NCBI GenBank assembly: GCA_027574665.1 | Contig: CM050649.1 | Span: forward strand, 63,950,150 to 64,014,149 | Reading direction: 5' to 3' | DNA length: 64,000 bases | From: Rhynochetos jubatus | Taxonomy: Eukaryota; Chordata; Aves; Eurypygiformes; Rhynochetidae | Shown: positions 1 to 15,600 of the stretch, in pieces | Layout of the letters: each line of letters starts with the position of its first letter | How positions within the stretch are numbered: the stretch's first letter is position 1 | The notes under the pieces: model-generated | Database searches by the model: none | Told to the model about the DNA's origin: nothing | What the model saw: only the letters and a program-made list of their open reading frames with translations | Position numbers and translations under genes: made by a program

Positions 1-3028
<3,028 letters not shown>

Positions 3029-4963
3029 TAGTTTGTTTGGGTTTTTTTCTTTTTAGCCAAAAGGTTGGTGTGATGCACGTACTGCAAGAAAGTACTGGCT
3101 TGCCCTGTGCGGAAAAGATTTAAGATACTCTCCCCTGAGGCTAGCTTCTGTTAGTAGAAATCAGAGATGATCTTATTCTAGTTCAAATACTACACTGAAG
3201 AAACAACATTTAAGGATGGTGGAAAATTACAGGCCTAGTCAATAAACCAGTTCAGTGAATCACTTCAGAATATTCAGTCCCTTCTCAGCAGTTTTGGACA
3301 AGATTCTTTTCCTGTTACTGCTAAGGCTGCATTGAGGTCTCCTTTAAAGAAGGCACTGACACATTTACTCATGCCGGAAAGAAATCTGGTAGAGCTTCCC
3401 TTCATTGTTTCCACTGTGAAATTTGAGACCACGTTTCAGAAACGGTTAATCAGTTACTTATCTCAGTCCAGCAGGTCACTGTACTGTCTTCACAGCCCTG
3501 TCTTGCAATAATTAATGCTTCATTCTCCTATTGCTCTTGCAAGATCCTGATACTTGTAACTCCTGTCTGTACAGTGCTTTGGAAATCTACAACTTTTTAT
3601 GAGCTGCTTGTAAATAAAAACAGAGTACTGTGTGGGGTCACTCAAATTTGCAGGTTCTCTGGAATGGAACCATCTCTGCTATGTTCAAATACTCTTGAAG
3701 CAGATTTCTATTAATCTTTTCTTAGAGAGTTATGAATTCCAGTTGCAACTTTGAAATATTTCACTGTGTTTCTTTCTGATATCATTAGCATTTTACTTTT
3801 ATCTGATAGTAAAATTTCAAAGAAATTTGATATGTCTGCTGGAGCTCTTACTAGTGCAAGAAATTGGCCTTGTTCCCATCTTTGTGATGCCACTGGAGAT
3901 CTTAAAACAGATCTAGGCTGGAAGGCATCCACCAGACCAATTAGCCTACTTATGTGTTGCCCATGTGTCTACCTGTGTATGATCTTGTAAGATTAGTTAT
4001 CCAGTAACTGAGGATCTAATCATAACGAACATGCAAGGGAGTACATCTTATTAATTAGAGGTCCAAGGGTGGAGTCAGAGTCCGAAAGTCAAATAATCTT
4101 ATTGCATAGTCCACCTACAACCCATTCCCAAGTATGAGACCGTGTCCTCTGAGCTTGAATTCACATGGTGCACATGCAAGGTTCTGAGTGAGGATGCAGG
4201 GGTGACATACTGGGGATTTTTTCCAGAGCGGCTGTTATTATTCCTTGCTGGTGGTCTCCTGCTGCCTTAAGACTGTGGCATCAGCCTCACCATTAAATAT
4301 TTCCCACCCAAACAGAATCCAAGTTGGAAGCATGAAAGATTGCTGTAGTTAAAGATGGTAACTTTCAAAAATTCACTCCAGCTTTCCATTCTTGGTGTTA
4401 TCTTCAGTGCATGACCAGTTGTCAGGGCTTTCCAAATTATCCCAAACTCATGTAGGTTACTTTTCTTCCCTTTTGAAATATCCTTTGAAAGTTCTAGTGT
4501 TTCTCTGTTTCATCAATCATTTATCCCACTTTGGAAGAAGCATCTGTGCTACCACTTGCTCTTCCTGATGAAGCACTCCTCCTGGGGATATTTGTGTTTG
4601 TTTGTCCAGGGGCGTTTTCTGTCCTACGCATGCTCCCACCCATCTTTCAGGGGTGGTTTTTTTGAAAGTTTAGTTCTTGCACCACACACAGTGTGACAAC
4701 TTGGTACGAAAAGTAGAGGGAATAGAATTATTTTTCTAAATATACAAACCCAGTAAAGAAAACTTCATTTGCAGCCTGTATAAGTCTTGGAGGAGGTAAC
4801 TCTCAAAGTGGGTAAGAAAACTGTTCAGCCATGCCTTCTCCTCCCCTTTCTTAGTGCTTCTAGCTTTGTAGCAAAAGTTCTTTCTGTTCTTTGGTGAATC
4901 TGAGATCAGCTGAGAAATAGAGAGGCTCTAAGCAGAGCAGCACGTTTGAGTTGTAGTATATTT

Positions 4964-5044
4964 TCACAGATTCACCATGTGTTAGGGGTTGGAAGGGACC
5001 TCTAGAGATCTTCTAGTCCAACGCCCCTGCCAGAGCAGGATTTG
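4964..5044 (-). mobile_element. CR1 LINE 3'-end fragment, antisense to SLC9A7
   Basis: Read on the + strand, the block carries the reverse complement of the CR1 3' terminus: a cacagattcacc-like end, then ggttggaagggacct and agtccaac. It is diverged and only about 80 bases long, so an old 5'-truncated copy. It lies within the last SLC9A7 intron. Confidence 0.8.
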
Positions 5045-7202
5045 GAGCCACAAGATAAGTAACTTCTGGTGCAGGTTTTGCCATCCGTGCTGCTTGTGTC
5101 GTATTCAGCACCGGCAGTGTACGTGGTGACTAGCAGTGCTTTGTACATGCTGCGTACTTTGCATGTGCTTCTTTTTGCACTGCCTTAGGAGGCAATAAAG
5201 ACTGGCTTTGTAAGCAGTAACTCTAAGTAAAACATTTTAATCTTAGCCATTTTAACATTTCCAGCATGCATTTTTAGGAGCAGGAGCAGATTTTACCACA
5301 AATGGGACAGAATGCTGCGGGGGTCCCTCAGGTTATGGTCAGCACATCAAAGCAAAACTCAGTCTTTTGTGGGGTTTTGGATTTAGGGGCTTAGCCAGTC
5401 TAGTTTGCCAATTTAAGTAGGGAAGTTCAGACCTAGGTTTCTTGAGTGAACTGAAGCTATTCCTACAGAGCTGTAGGGGATTGCAGAGGCCAGTTTAGGG
5501 TTATTCTTGGAAGACTTTCAAGTCTCTAGGGATCCAGTTGGATAAGTTTCCTGTCTTTCGTGAAAGAATTGTTCATGCTGCATGAAGCGTAGTAGGTTTA
5601 TTCACCCATCCTCTTTGCTTGCAAACACAGCAAATCTGTATACTTCATGGGATTGTTCATGGATGTTCTCTGGGGAAATACATGAAATTGCCTGCTGCTC
5701 GCAGCGCTGTTCAGAAGTGAAATAGTGGAACTTGGTTCACACAAGGAAATGTTTGTTCACTGTGGTGAGAGAAAGCTCAGTGTTTTCTCTGGAACTGAAT
5801 CGTGTTTAGGTACATGTAAGTATAGCCTGGGACGCACCAGCAAAAGCTGAGTTAGGACTTGCCATATAGTATAAAGCTTGCGCCCTTCTCCTTTCAGCAT
5901 CGTGCTTCCAAGAGCTTTTCATTTTTTCAGCCTTTTTGGGAAGCTCAAGCGTAGTGTGTTCTTACCGGTCCTTATCTGCTAGGTGGCTGCAAGGATATGC
6001 TGTTAAGTAGCGTTGTGGAGCCAGGAGGTGCTTTGGGAGCTTGCTGCAGCTGCTTCACACGTGGTCCTGATATCGCAATACCTCCTGGTGTGCTCTTAGC
6101 CCTGCCTTCCCCTCCTTGGTGCTTCTCCAAAGGCAAACACCAGGAAAGGCAACTTGTGATATAGCTTCTCAGCTTCTTCGGCTTCTTACAACATCAATGG
6201 TCACAAGCTGCCTGCTTCTTACTCGTTTTTTTTTGGGTTTTCATCTTTATTTGCATGTCTCCAAACAGAATATATAGTGATATTAGTTTTTCTTGGAGAC
6301 CATTATTTTGTGTACCTCTTCTAATAATCTTGGGCTTGTACTTCAGACTTTCACTTTTTTTTGCAATGGAAAGCTTGTAAATGCTGATTTTGCCAACTAT
6401 AGCTGAACCCTTTATTTTCTGCCTTTCTGCTTTTTTAAGATAGTGACTGCAGTTCAGTGTTTTCTTTACAATCAAAGAAAGCAAGTGTCCTGAACAGTAT
6501 TTGCTCTTTGAGAACAGTGCTGTCTATCACAGTAACCCTGTCTCTAATAAGCGATGATAAATTCGGATGCCACGAAGGCTCTGAGAAATTAGCATTCATT
6601 CTAAGTAGGGCTTGTCTTGTGTCTGACACTGAACTGCACCATTTGTTTCCTTGGTTTTGGTAAACTCCTGACACCTCTTCCAGTCCTCATTAGTTAAAAA
6701 TTCTGTATCGCCTAAAGGCTTCTGCTTTATTTTGACTGATTGTCATTATTTCAGAATGATAAGAGGCTTTCCCAGGAATTTTTATTTAACCAGGCACTGC
6801 ATTTTTCATCACTGAAAATGCTGATTAACCTGTCCATCTCAGGTGTCCTGAACTCCTGTTCTGCAGTACAGGTAGGGCTTTCTGGTCAGGCTGATCACAG
6901 GCATCCTATCTCATCACCTGTGTGCTCCTTCCTTTGCTAAAGTGGAAGAAAATGATGTATTTTTGAGAACATAGCCTGATGGATGTCCAGCCTACCGAGG
7001 AGAACAGCAATACACACACTTACATTTCAGCTCTATGCTAAGCAGTATGGAGCTGTTCACATGGGGAAATAATTGCTTTCAGTTGCAAGAAAGAAAGCTT
7101 ATAGTATGGATAGAATTTTCCTCAAATATGAGGGAGCCCCATTTTCTGACCAATTCAGCTGTTTCAACTTTTACCAAGATCATGTTAAGCAGGAGTGAGA
7201 TA

Positions 7203-7401
7203 TCATAGAATCACAGGATGGTTTGGGTTGGAAGGGACCTTAAAGACCATCCAGTTCCAACCCCCTGCCATGGGCAGGGACACCCTCCACTAGGTTGCTC
7301 AGAGCCTCATCCAGCCTGGCCTGGAACACTGCCAGGGATGGGGCACCCACAGCTTCTCTGGGCAGCCTGTGCCAGTGCCTCACCACCCTCTCTGGGAAGA
7401 T
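7203..7401 (-). mobile_element. CR1 LINE 3'-end fragment (young-looking subfamily)
   Basis: It starts with the CR1 terminal motif (catagaatcacaggatgg) followed by ggttggaagggacc and by blocks nearly identical to the reverse complement of the 3' end of the CR1 at 19701-20217 and to the copy at 63560-63848. It has no poly(A) tail, as expected for CR1. It is 5'-truncated at about 7401 and sits in the last SLC9A7 intron, antisense to the gene. Confidence 0.92.
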
Positions 7402-8222
7402 GGTACAATTGCTTGCTGTTGTGTTATGCTGTGTAGAGAAATGAAGTGTTTTGTTACATTCCAGCAATTTCTAGTGTTGGACCATATATTTCATCCCATC
7501 TCTGCCAAAATACCTTTACAGGGTTTTGTGAGCCACTTAGGTTTTCTTTTCAAAGCCATTTATCAGAGCTAGTCACAAAACTATGAAGCAAGCACTTTCA
7601 CGTGTCAGTCTCTTGTGCTTCCATGGCTCAGGAGTGTTCCCAAGAACTAGATCAAGTAATTCTCTATTTAGTGCCTGGTAAGAGTAAACAGTTTAAATGA
7701 ATGTGGGTAGTTTTTGATCTGTAACAAAAACTTATTGAGGAAACAGGAATATAAATAATTTGGGCCTATTGAATTCTTACCAGTTTGTATGAGTCATAGA
7801 ACTTGACTAATTAGCAACAGATGCAACTCTGACTTTGTACCTGGAGTGACCTAATTGTGCTTGGTCTCCACTCTTTTTCCTGTACTGCCTTCTGGACTGT
7901 CATGCCAACCCCAGAGTTATACTGCTTCTCTCTTCTGTACTTCCGGCAAACTTCCAGTGCTGTTAAATCCCTGGTTACCTGTTTTATAATCTAGTTCTTT
8001 GATTCAGCCTCCCCTCATCTCTCCACAACAGTAGTAGTTATCCAGGGAGCAGTAAGCTGATTTGCAAGCACTGGCTTCAAGGTTATTGTTAGCATTTCTT
8101 AAGGTGGAATTTTACAGCTTACTGCTTCTATATTGACATATAGATAAGCTCTTCTGGTCTTTACCGAAGAGGTAACTGGTGTTGTGCACTCTACAAAGAC
8201 TTTTTTTTCCCTCTTTTTCCAG

Positions 8223-8471
8223 AATCAAGAACAGCTTAGAGAAGAGGATTCTGATTTTATTCTGAATGATGGTGACCTTACTGTGACATACGGTGATACA
8301 ACAATAACTGCAAACGGCTCCTCTGGCCCCCATACCGCCACCACTAGCCTTGACGGCAGGAGAACAAAAGGTAGTTCGGAGGAAGCACTGGAACGTGATT
8401 TGGGAGCAGCAGATCACGAAGTTACAAGCAGGGGTACCCGGCTAGTATTTCCTTTGGAAGACAACGCATGA
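8223..8471 (+). CDS. SLC9A7: SLC9A7 terminal coding exon and stop codon
   Basis: Encodes the last 82 residues of the NHE7 cytosolic tail, beginning [14 protein letters not shown] and ending [13 protein letters not shown] before TGA at 8469-8471. This C-terminus is highly characteristic of NHE7. In the family the tail binds trafficking partners such as SCAMPs, which helps hold the exchanger in the TGN. The acceptor ag is at 8221-8222 after a T/C-rich tract, and the codon phase (0) agrees with the donor exon at 2857-2962. The segment is rich in Ser, Thr and acidic residues, with no hydrophobic segment. With the penultimate exon, the window covers about 117 residues of a protein that is about 725 residues in human. 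The reading frame is intact. Confidence 0.97.
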   Translation, partial: NQEQLREEDSDFILNDGDLTVTYGDTTITANGSSGPHTATTSLDGRRTKGSSEEALERDLGAADHEVTSRGTRLVFPLEDNA

Positions 8472-9650
8472 TTACTGACTCAGTACAAATAACTCTTGCG
8501 CTGTGGATGGATCAAGGAAGACTGCAGGCCACTGTGTCGCTTGAGGTGGGGCTCTTTGTTTAAACAAGTTAACATGCGTAAGCGGTTTTACTGGGGTCTG
8601 AAGATGTCACCTATTTTTCACTCAAGATGCCGAGAGTGGTGTTTTCTAAATGTCTGAAAACAGACAAATGGGAAAACTGGTCATTCTCTTCTTTTCAACC
8701 GCATATTGAATCCAAGTATAACTAGCATGCTGCAATTGTCTTGTTCAGCTGCAGCAGCTCTCTCTGGAGGGGTACATGGAAATATTGTCACAGAACTGAG
8801 CTTGTCTTGGCTTAGCTTGGCAATGTGGAAGAAGTATAAGAAGGATAATTATCATGAGATAAAAAGGGATGTGTGTATCTGAATGTGGAGAAATCTGTTG
8901 TTAACTCCTCTGGTGAGGTTGGGGAAACTATCAAGTAAAACGGGACAGTACACACTAGGACTACGGGCTCATGAACGTGAGACTCTGGGGAACCTGTTAC
9001 TGCAAGCTGTACTTAATGTATTTCAGGGTGGAAAGGAAGAAAGGGAAAAGGAGATTTCTTCACTAGCCATGTGTTTAAATAAGAAGGCAATGAGAGCTAC
9101 TTGTTCCGTTAGCTTTGGGCAACTTGACTATTACTATTAGCCTAATTTCTAGTGCCTCAAAAGAAAAACATCAACTTCCCGTGGTCTGCGATGTACCTGA
9201 CCAGACAGAAGCCCGGAGCCAGGCTTGCTTGGGTAGAAGTCGTGAGGTAAAACTTTCTCTCCCTTCATAAAATCGGATGAAGGTAGTTGGAAAACCTATC
9301 TTGGGCTGGGGAAAACACAGTGAGGAGGAGGAGGGGAAAAAAGAGAGAGAGAGGCAGTATTGAACTTGCATGGAACCACGAGGTTTCATATTGCTCAGAA
9401 GAATCCATGGACTCTGCTTACAGTTCTTGTGTGTGATAAACAGCAAACATCTAATTAAACGGACAAATATTACTGGCTTTACCATTTGTGACTATCCTAA
9501 AAGAAAGGTGTTTGCTCTTGTTCTCTTTTGCAGAGTAGATGTGAAACTTCAGTGGGGCATTGCACAACAACATGTACGCTACAGAAATGATGAACTGTAG
9601 TACCATCCTTAATGTGAAAAGGGAATAAACTTTGCCTAGTATTTAGCCCA
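8472..9650 (+). other. SLC9A7: SLC9A7 3' UTR (proximal candidate)
   Basis: Follows the stop codon directly. The first canonical AATAAA found downstream in the sense direction is at 9624-9629, which would give a 3' UTR of about 1.2 kb. Longer 3' UTRs using later signals (for example the AATAAA sites near 10593, 12917 or 22234) cannot be excluded from sequence. Open frames in this stretch have no family resemblance. Confidence 0.5.
9624..9629 (+). promoter_or_regulatory. SLC9A7: Candidate polyadenylation signal AATAAA for SLC9A7
   Basis: Canonical hexamer about 1.15 kb after the stop codon, sense strand. No strong GT-rich downstream element is evident, so usage is uncertain. Confidence 0.35.
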
Positions 9651-12600
9651 CTTACATGTAGGCTAGCTTTAACTTATTGCTAACAGCTTTTTAATTTCCA
9701 AATGAGGAGATATCATTGTCTTTGCCAATAGCTGAAAGCTTACGCTTTGAAGAGCAGTTCAGCTATTTAAAGCATGCTAAAATGTGATTGCATTCTCATG
9801 TCTCAAAGTTTATTTTTTTAAAGAGTTCTGTGGCCCACTAATGTGATGTAATATCAGTTTGTCAAAAAAGTGTGTTTTTCTTGCCGCCATTTCAGTTGTT
9901 CCTCTCATAAAATTGTGTGTGAGTAAATACCCACTCTGTTTCTCCTTAACTATTAAACTGAACGGCTTGACTTCGGTACAGGAACTTGCTGCTGCAGAGA
10001 AACGTTGCAGTCATATTGTCCAATCTGCTTGCTTTCAAGTGTGTTCTCCAACGAGCCATCTACCTCCTTGCCTGTCCCTCCGAGGTAAATTTGTGAAGGG
10101 CATTGATCTGTAGTGACTGACTGACATTACTATGAAAAGAGACACGAGGAAACCAGAAGCTTTTGTGTGGGAAAGCTGGAAGAACAATACAGTCTGAGCT
10201 CTGTTCTTAAATGGTGGAGTCAAACCCTGGTGAAGATCTGAGTAGAATAACCCCTTCTTGGTTCCCTTCTGCTTTCAAGGAAGACAAAGTAGATACCAAT
10301 GCTCCGTGCTGTTTATGCTGTTTACATGGCTTGTGGGTTTGTTTTCCCCAAGTGCTCTGGCAGTAGAAAAAGGAGTTTCCTTCTAAATGACAAACAATTG
10401 CATTCATACAATCACAGAATTGTTCTAGTTGAAAAAGACCTTTAAGATCATAGAGTCCAACCGTCATTCATTTTGGACAAGTCTTTGGGACCCATGCTGT
10501 CAGTGCTGAGTGACGACTTGAGACTTCTACAACAATTACAGTTGTTAACTGAGTCATGTGGACCAAATTTTGGGTTGAGAAGAGTGAAACCCAAAATAAA
10601 GGGACTTAATACAGTGAGGCAAATCTATCTTTACATGCAGCTTGAAGCTGAAGCTTACCAAATCGGTTTGGCTGCAAAACAGAGCCTTATGCAGAGAGAG
10701 ATCTGTTCCTTGGAAGCAAGATCAGGTCTGGATTCTGGAAGTAGCAATTCTGTTTCGTTAGCTTCCTCAGGAAGACTGAATCTCCTGAAAGTGTCAATAA
10801 ACCATCCCAGTGCAGATGCTCCTCTGTCAGTGTTTTTAATTCCCATATCAAAATATACAATTGAATGAAGTTCAGTAAGCCCAAAGTGTGGTTGTGGAAG
10901 AGCAGCCAAAATAGATGGACCATTGGTGAGAGGTGAGGAATTTAATAGTCCAAGTTCACATTCAAAAATGACTTAACACGTATCCAGCATGGTGAGGAGA
11001 GGCCCATATACACAAGCTTCATTTTTGTTTGTACGTTACAACAATGGATGTTATTCCTTCATTTTTATCTATATTTTCATTTTAAAACTGGACTTCACTG
11101 CCAACAAAAGGTAAGCCAAACCATCTAGTATCTTCTTGCTACTGACACTGATCCTTGTGCCAAATTCCCACGGGACTCCTTTACTGAAAAAGTGGGAAAA
11201 ACTTAAAAAATCCCTCCTTGTCCTGAAACACGGCATATTTTGCCAACTCTCGAACAGATCCTTTTTTTTCTTGTGTATATCCTTTTGAAATAATAGTTTA
11301 GTACTTTCAATTCCTTTCCAGTTAGATCCTGAGCTGACAAGAACCTGACCAAACCATGCCAGCAGATGTGTATTTTCTTACAAATTTGGTGTGAGATTTT
11401 GAATAGAGAAAACATCAAGATTCTAATGAGCAGCGATCGGTACATACAAGTATCCTCTTCAAATTGAAAAAGAAAGCCTTTTAAGATGGTCTTCACTGAA
11501 AAAATTATTGCTATACGCCACGGGATGTTGCAGCTTACGTGGCTGCTCTTGTACTTGGGATGGAGGGGTTTCTCCTTGTAGTGTTCTACTTGCTGCACCA
11601 TCAATTTACTGCTTAAAATCTTCACCTGAAGTTGCCAAGGAATCTGCTGACTTTGGTCCCTGGAGATGGGCAAAACAAAGTCCCTCATCTTATTTCAGTG
11701 CTTCACAGAAGCTAACACTGACAGTAGGGCAAGACTGCTCTGCAGTTGCTGGAATTCCCACGCAAACAAGTCTGGTTTACTTGTGTTGGAGGCCGCAGCA
11801 AGCCACAAGCCGTAGGCGAACAGGTGTTGAAACAGACTGAAGTTACCTAAACCCCTCCGTGTATTCAGCTATAATGTTGGGGCGGCCTGGTTAGATTTTC
11901 ATTTACAGAATTTGGAAGAACGCAAAAGTTATCTAGAAAACTGGCCCTTCTGTGCTTGGCTTGATAGTTAGTTCGGCGTGTGTGAGAAACTTGGCGTGTT
12001 TTGAGTCACCTTTACAGCACTGTGCGTCTGTTGTGCGGAAGAAGGATTCTCTTTACTGCCACGGGAGCGCTGGCGGCTCATCAGCTGAAGCTCAGTAGCT
12101 GTGAGCGGACCCTGTGATCGCTGAGAGTGGTACCATAGCAGCCCCCCTGCAAACACTGGGTTTTTCGGGGTGCTTGTAGCGAGAGGTGGTGGAAGCGCTG
12201 CTTCCACAGGCTTCAGCAGCAGCTCCGATACTCTGATCTCAAGTTATCAGGAAGGAGGAATGCTATGACAAGTGTGTTTATGCTGTGCGTTCCATGTCTG
12301 CTATGCAGAGGAAGGGAACAGCCTGAGCTACTTTTCCGATGAAAGCCTGAACAAGGGTGAAGTGTCACATACTTGGTGCCTGACTAAGTACCTGTTCCAA
12401 GGCTTGCAAGGCCTTATTCCAAGAATGCAAGTGTGTTGGCCTACAGAAAAAGCCAAAAAATTGTTTGGTTGGTTTCTAAACTCTGAAGGAATTGCCTTTG
12501 GGGAAAAGACTGCAGAAATTTTAAGTGAAGGGGAAAAAAAAAAAGTAAACTTTTTTTTGGCTGAACTTCCAAAGAGTTGGTGTGAAGCAAGTAGGTAGCG

Positions 12601-15600
12601 AAGGTTACAATGATGCCTACTGCTGGATGACAGCTACAGTGTCTTAACTCCTGGGGGGAGGGAAAGACCTCACAGTAGCAAGTCTGGCAACCTTAACAGA
12701 TAGCATGAGCAGCCTACAATAACTAGGAGGCCAGATCCTGTGATTTTGATCTTTATAATCAGTGAGACTGGCATGGAAGGCATGGTCCTTCGTGTCTCAG
12801 TTCAATTAAACTGGGATTGCAGTCCCTCTTCAGACAGTGTTGGTCAGAGGAACTTCTTTGAGTCTAATTCTGAACAGCAAAACCCTAGAAACTAATATGC
12901 TTCCCATGCCTTTCAAATAAAGGTTCAGTGTTTCTTTTAACTCTGTTTGAAGTAGCTCACAGGAATAACACGCTTGACCTCAGCCTTGGCAGAGATGGTC
13001 TCTGCTTCTCCATAAGTGTGGGAATGGAATTTGAGTACTCAGGAGTCCCAACTTCTTGTGTTTTTCTTTAAGATGTGGGTGAGGGGAGGACCTTTTTTGG
13101 GGAGGAACCAGAGAATTTACAGATGCATCAGCAGGGACTATTCCTCTCCAAAATATTTAACTCGTGACCCGCTGAAACTCAGAAGCAAGGGAGGATAAAC
13201 CATGACCAGGCGGCAGAGCCCATCCGGCAGGAAAGCAGGCAGTAAATGCCCCAAACTGGCTATGTACAATCTCCGTCATCACCACAGAAAGTAGGACAGA
13301 GCTACTAAGTGGCCTGAACACATTCCTAAGGGGAAAAACATGTAGCATAACAATTCCAAATGCCTCTGTATTGAAAGAAGCTGCCCATGCAAAACCACTG
13401 CAGCGCAGGAGGAGGGTCTTTGCTTCCCAAATTTGGAGAGGAGAGTTTAATACTGCACAGTGAGAAACCACAGATACTTCTTGGCCAGGAGTGCCCTTCT
13501 GAAAAACAACTTCCAGTAGAAATCAGCCTGCAAAGTGAAAGAGAAGGGAAACTGGAGGAAATAGTGAATTACAAAGCCAGGAAATGGCTTAAACAGGCAG
13601 CTTTACTGTGGGAACAGCACTGTAAACAACTGCTGCTCTTAATCCGACAGTCCTAAATGCTGAAAAGTTCTGTGCGCTTCTGCATACCACATCCTAAAAC
13701 AAGGGCATTGGGATAATGCCAAAGTAATTAAACTACCCCTCTCCTAATCGATTGAAAAATCAAAGGCTTTCACAGAGGAGCACTGACTTGCTTCTATTCC
13801 AGAGCAAGCCAAGTAACTTCGAACAATTAAAAAAACCCACATCATGACCGTGTTTTTTTGATTCTAAACCACCCTTAGTGATTTTGAAAGTAGCTGTAGG
13901 GTGATGTTAGTCTGATAAATACAAAGGTGCTTTACAAAACCTGAGTACATACAAACAGGATGTAAATGTTTGGGTAGTCATATTTGAATCTGTGTTGCAG
14001 ACTCAAGTGAAATTCCCTATCTTCATTTGATACTTGCAATTTATACAAGCTTTTGCTATGGAAATTAAACAGCTGTGATAAAGGACTAGAGTCGGTTCAG
14101 CTTTTCAGGTAACAAATCTATCTTTTGGGTTTGGATGGTTCTGTTGGGTTTTCAGTACACTTATATCCTATGCTACTTTCTTGATCATTACCTGTTTCAC
14201 GCCACCCTACGTGGACTTGCCGACCTCCAAAATGCCTTTGGGTTTGAAGATCTGTCTAGGGACTGAAATGTAACAGGGAGAGACAGCTCGTAATAGATTA
14301 TAGTAGGATAAAGGACTGCATGGGTTGCCTGCACTGGCTACACCAGGGAACTTGGTGCTGTAGAAAGGTGTCTGCAGGGAGGTAGAGAAGCCCTGGCTCT
14401 TTGAATGCCTAGATTTGTTGGTGTGGATAAAGCCAGTGCCCCTCCCAGGCTCATGTACAGTAGTACAGGGCCAAAAAGGATTTATATTGGTGCATGCAAA
14501 GAAGCAGCAATCTTTCTCCTAGGGAAATTAAAAACCGTTTGGGTTAGTTCTAGCTTTTGTAACGCAACGTCGGGTTTGTGTTGGGTTTTTTTTCATTTTC
14601 TGATGCCCCTAGTGTCCTGCATTTGTTTTAACCTTTTGGAATTTGAAAGCATCCCATATAAACACATTTGGTGTGTATTTTAAAAGGAGAGGGTGGGAAG
14701 GGCAGAACAGTCAGACTTAATTTCTGTGCCTGAGCACAGTGTCAAAGCTATGGTACATTGCTAGTTCATGCAGAATTGGTTAATTAGATAGCAATAACTT
14801 GAAATACAGCAATTAAAGGTCACTTTTGCACTTCTGTTTGGGGAAAAAAAAAAAGCATTTGCATTCTCTCAGAGAAAGTGAATGCTCAACTTAAAAGGGT
14901 TTTGCTGCAATGTTAAAATACTTAACCTTAGGCTATGAGAAATAGATTGGATTTGTTTTTTAACCAGTGACGTCTCTGAAGTTGTTATTACAGAGGCAGG
15001 GAGAAGTAGGTCGTGCAGTTCCATGTTATAACATATTCATGAGTTTTATTTCCAGATTTTAATTTAATCAAGGAGGTTATCATCTACTGTCTGGTTCTGA
15101 GTTTCAGTCCTAAACTGCCTGGCTGAATGCCTTGATGTTGACGCAGATTAATACCAGAAAGCAGAACACCAGAAAATGCTCTTCTGGATCGTTATAGCCG
15201 ATTAGTAATGGTCCTTGTGAAATAACAGCTTCCAGCACATGGGGTCAGCTCAGGTAAGTTTGTCTGATTTCAGTTTGGGAGATCAGGAGTAAAGAAAGGT
15301 ATATGACCCGTACCTGGGTTTTGTGGAGCAGGGACAACGTAAGCTATCTAAGGATGTCCCAGATTGACTTCCTTCCTTTAAGGGAGCCAGGCTGCTGGGC
15401 CTTTCCTTTGCAGTTACAGGATGCAGTGTTACCGTGTATTCGTTCTGGTCCGTTCATAATACGCAAAATCAGAAGCAGCATTTTACCTGATTTTTGTCAG
15501 ACTGCCGTTCTCAGAATTCTTCCCCTCTTGTCACTTGAGATACGAACACATCAGTAAGGTTGCAGGAGGTGTCTTAAGGTTACTTCAAACATAAAACCAC

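Noticed and set aside
10473-10868. 131-codon frame after the CR1 scrap
   Set aside because: No family resemblance; it starts next to a CR1 end and lies in probable SLC9A7 3' flank.
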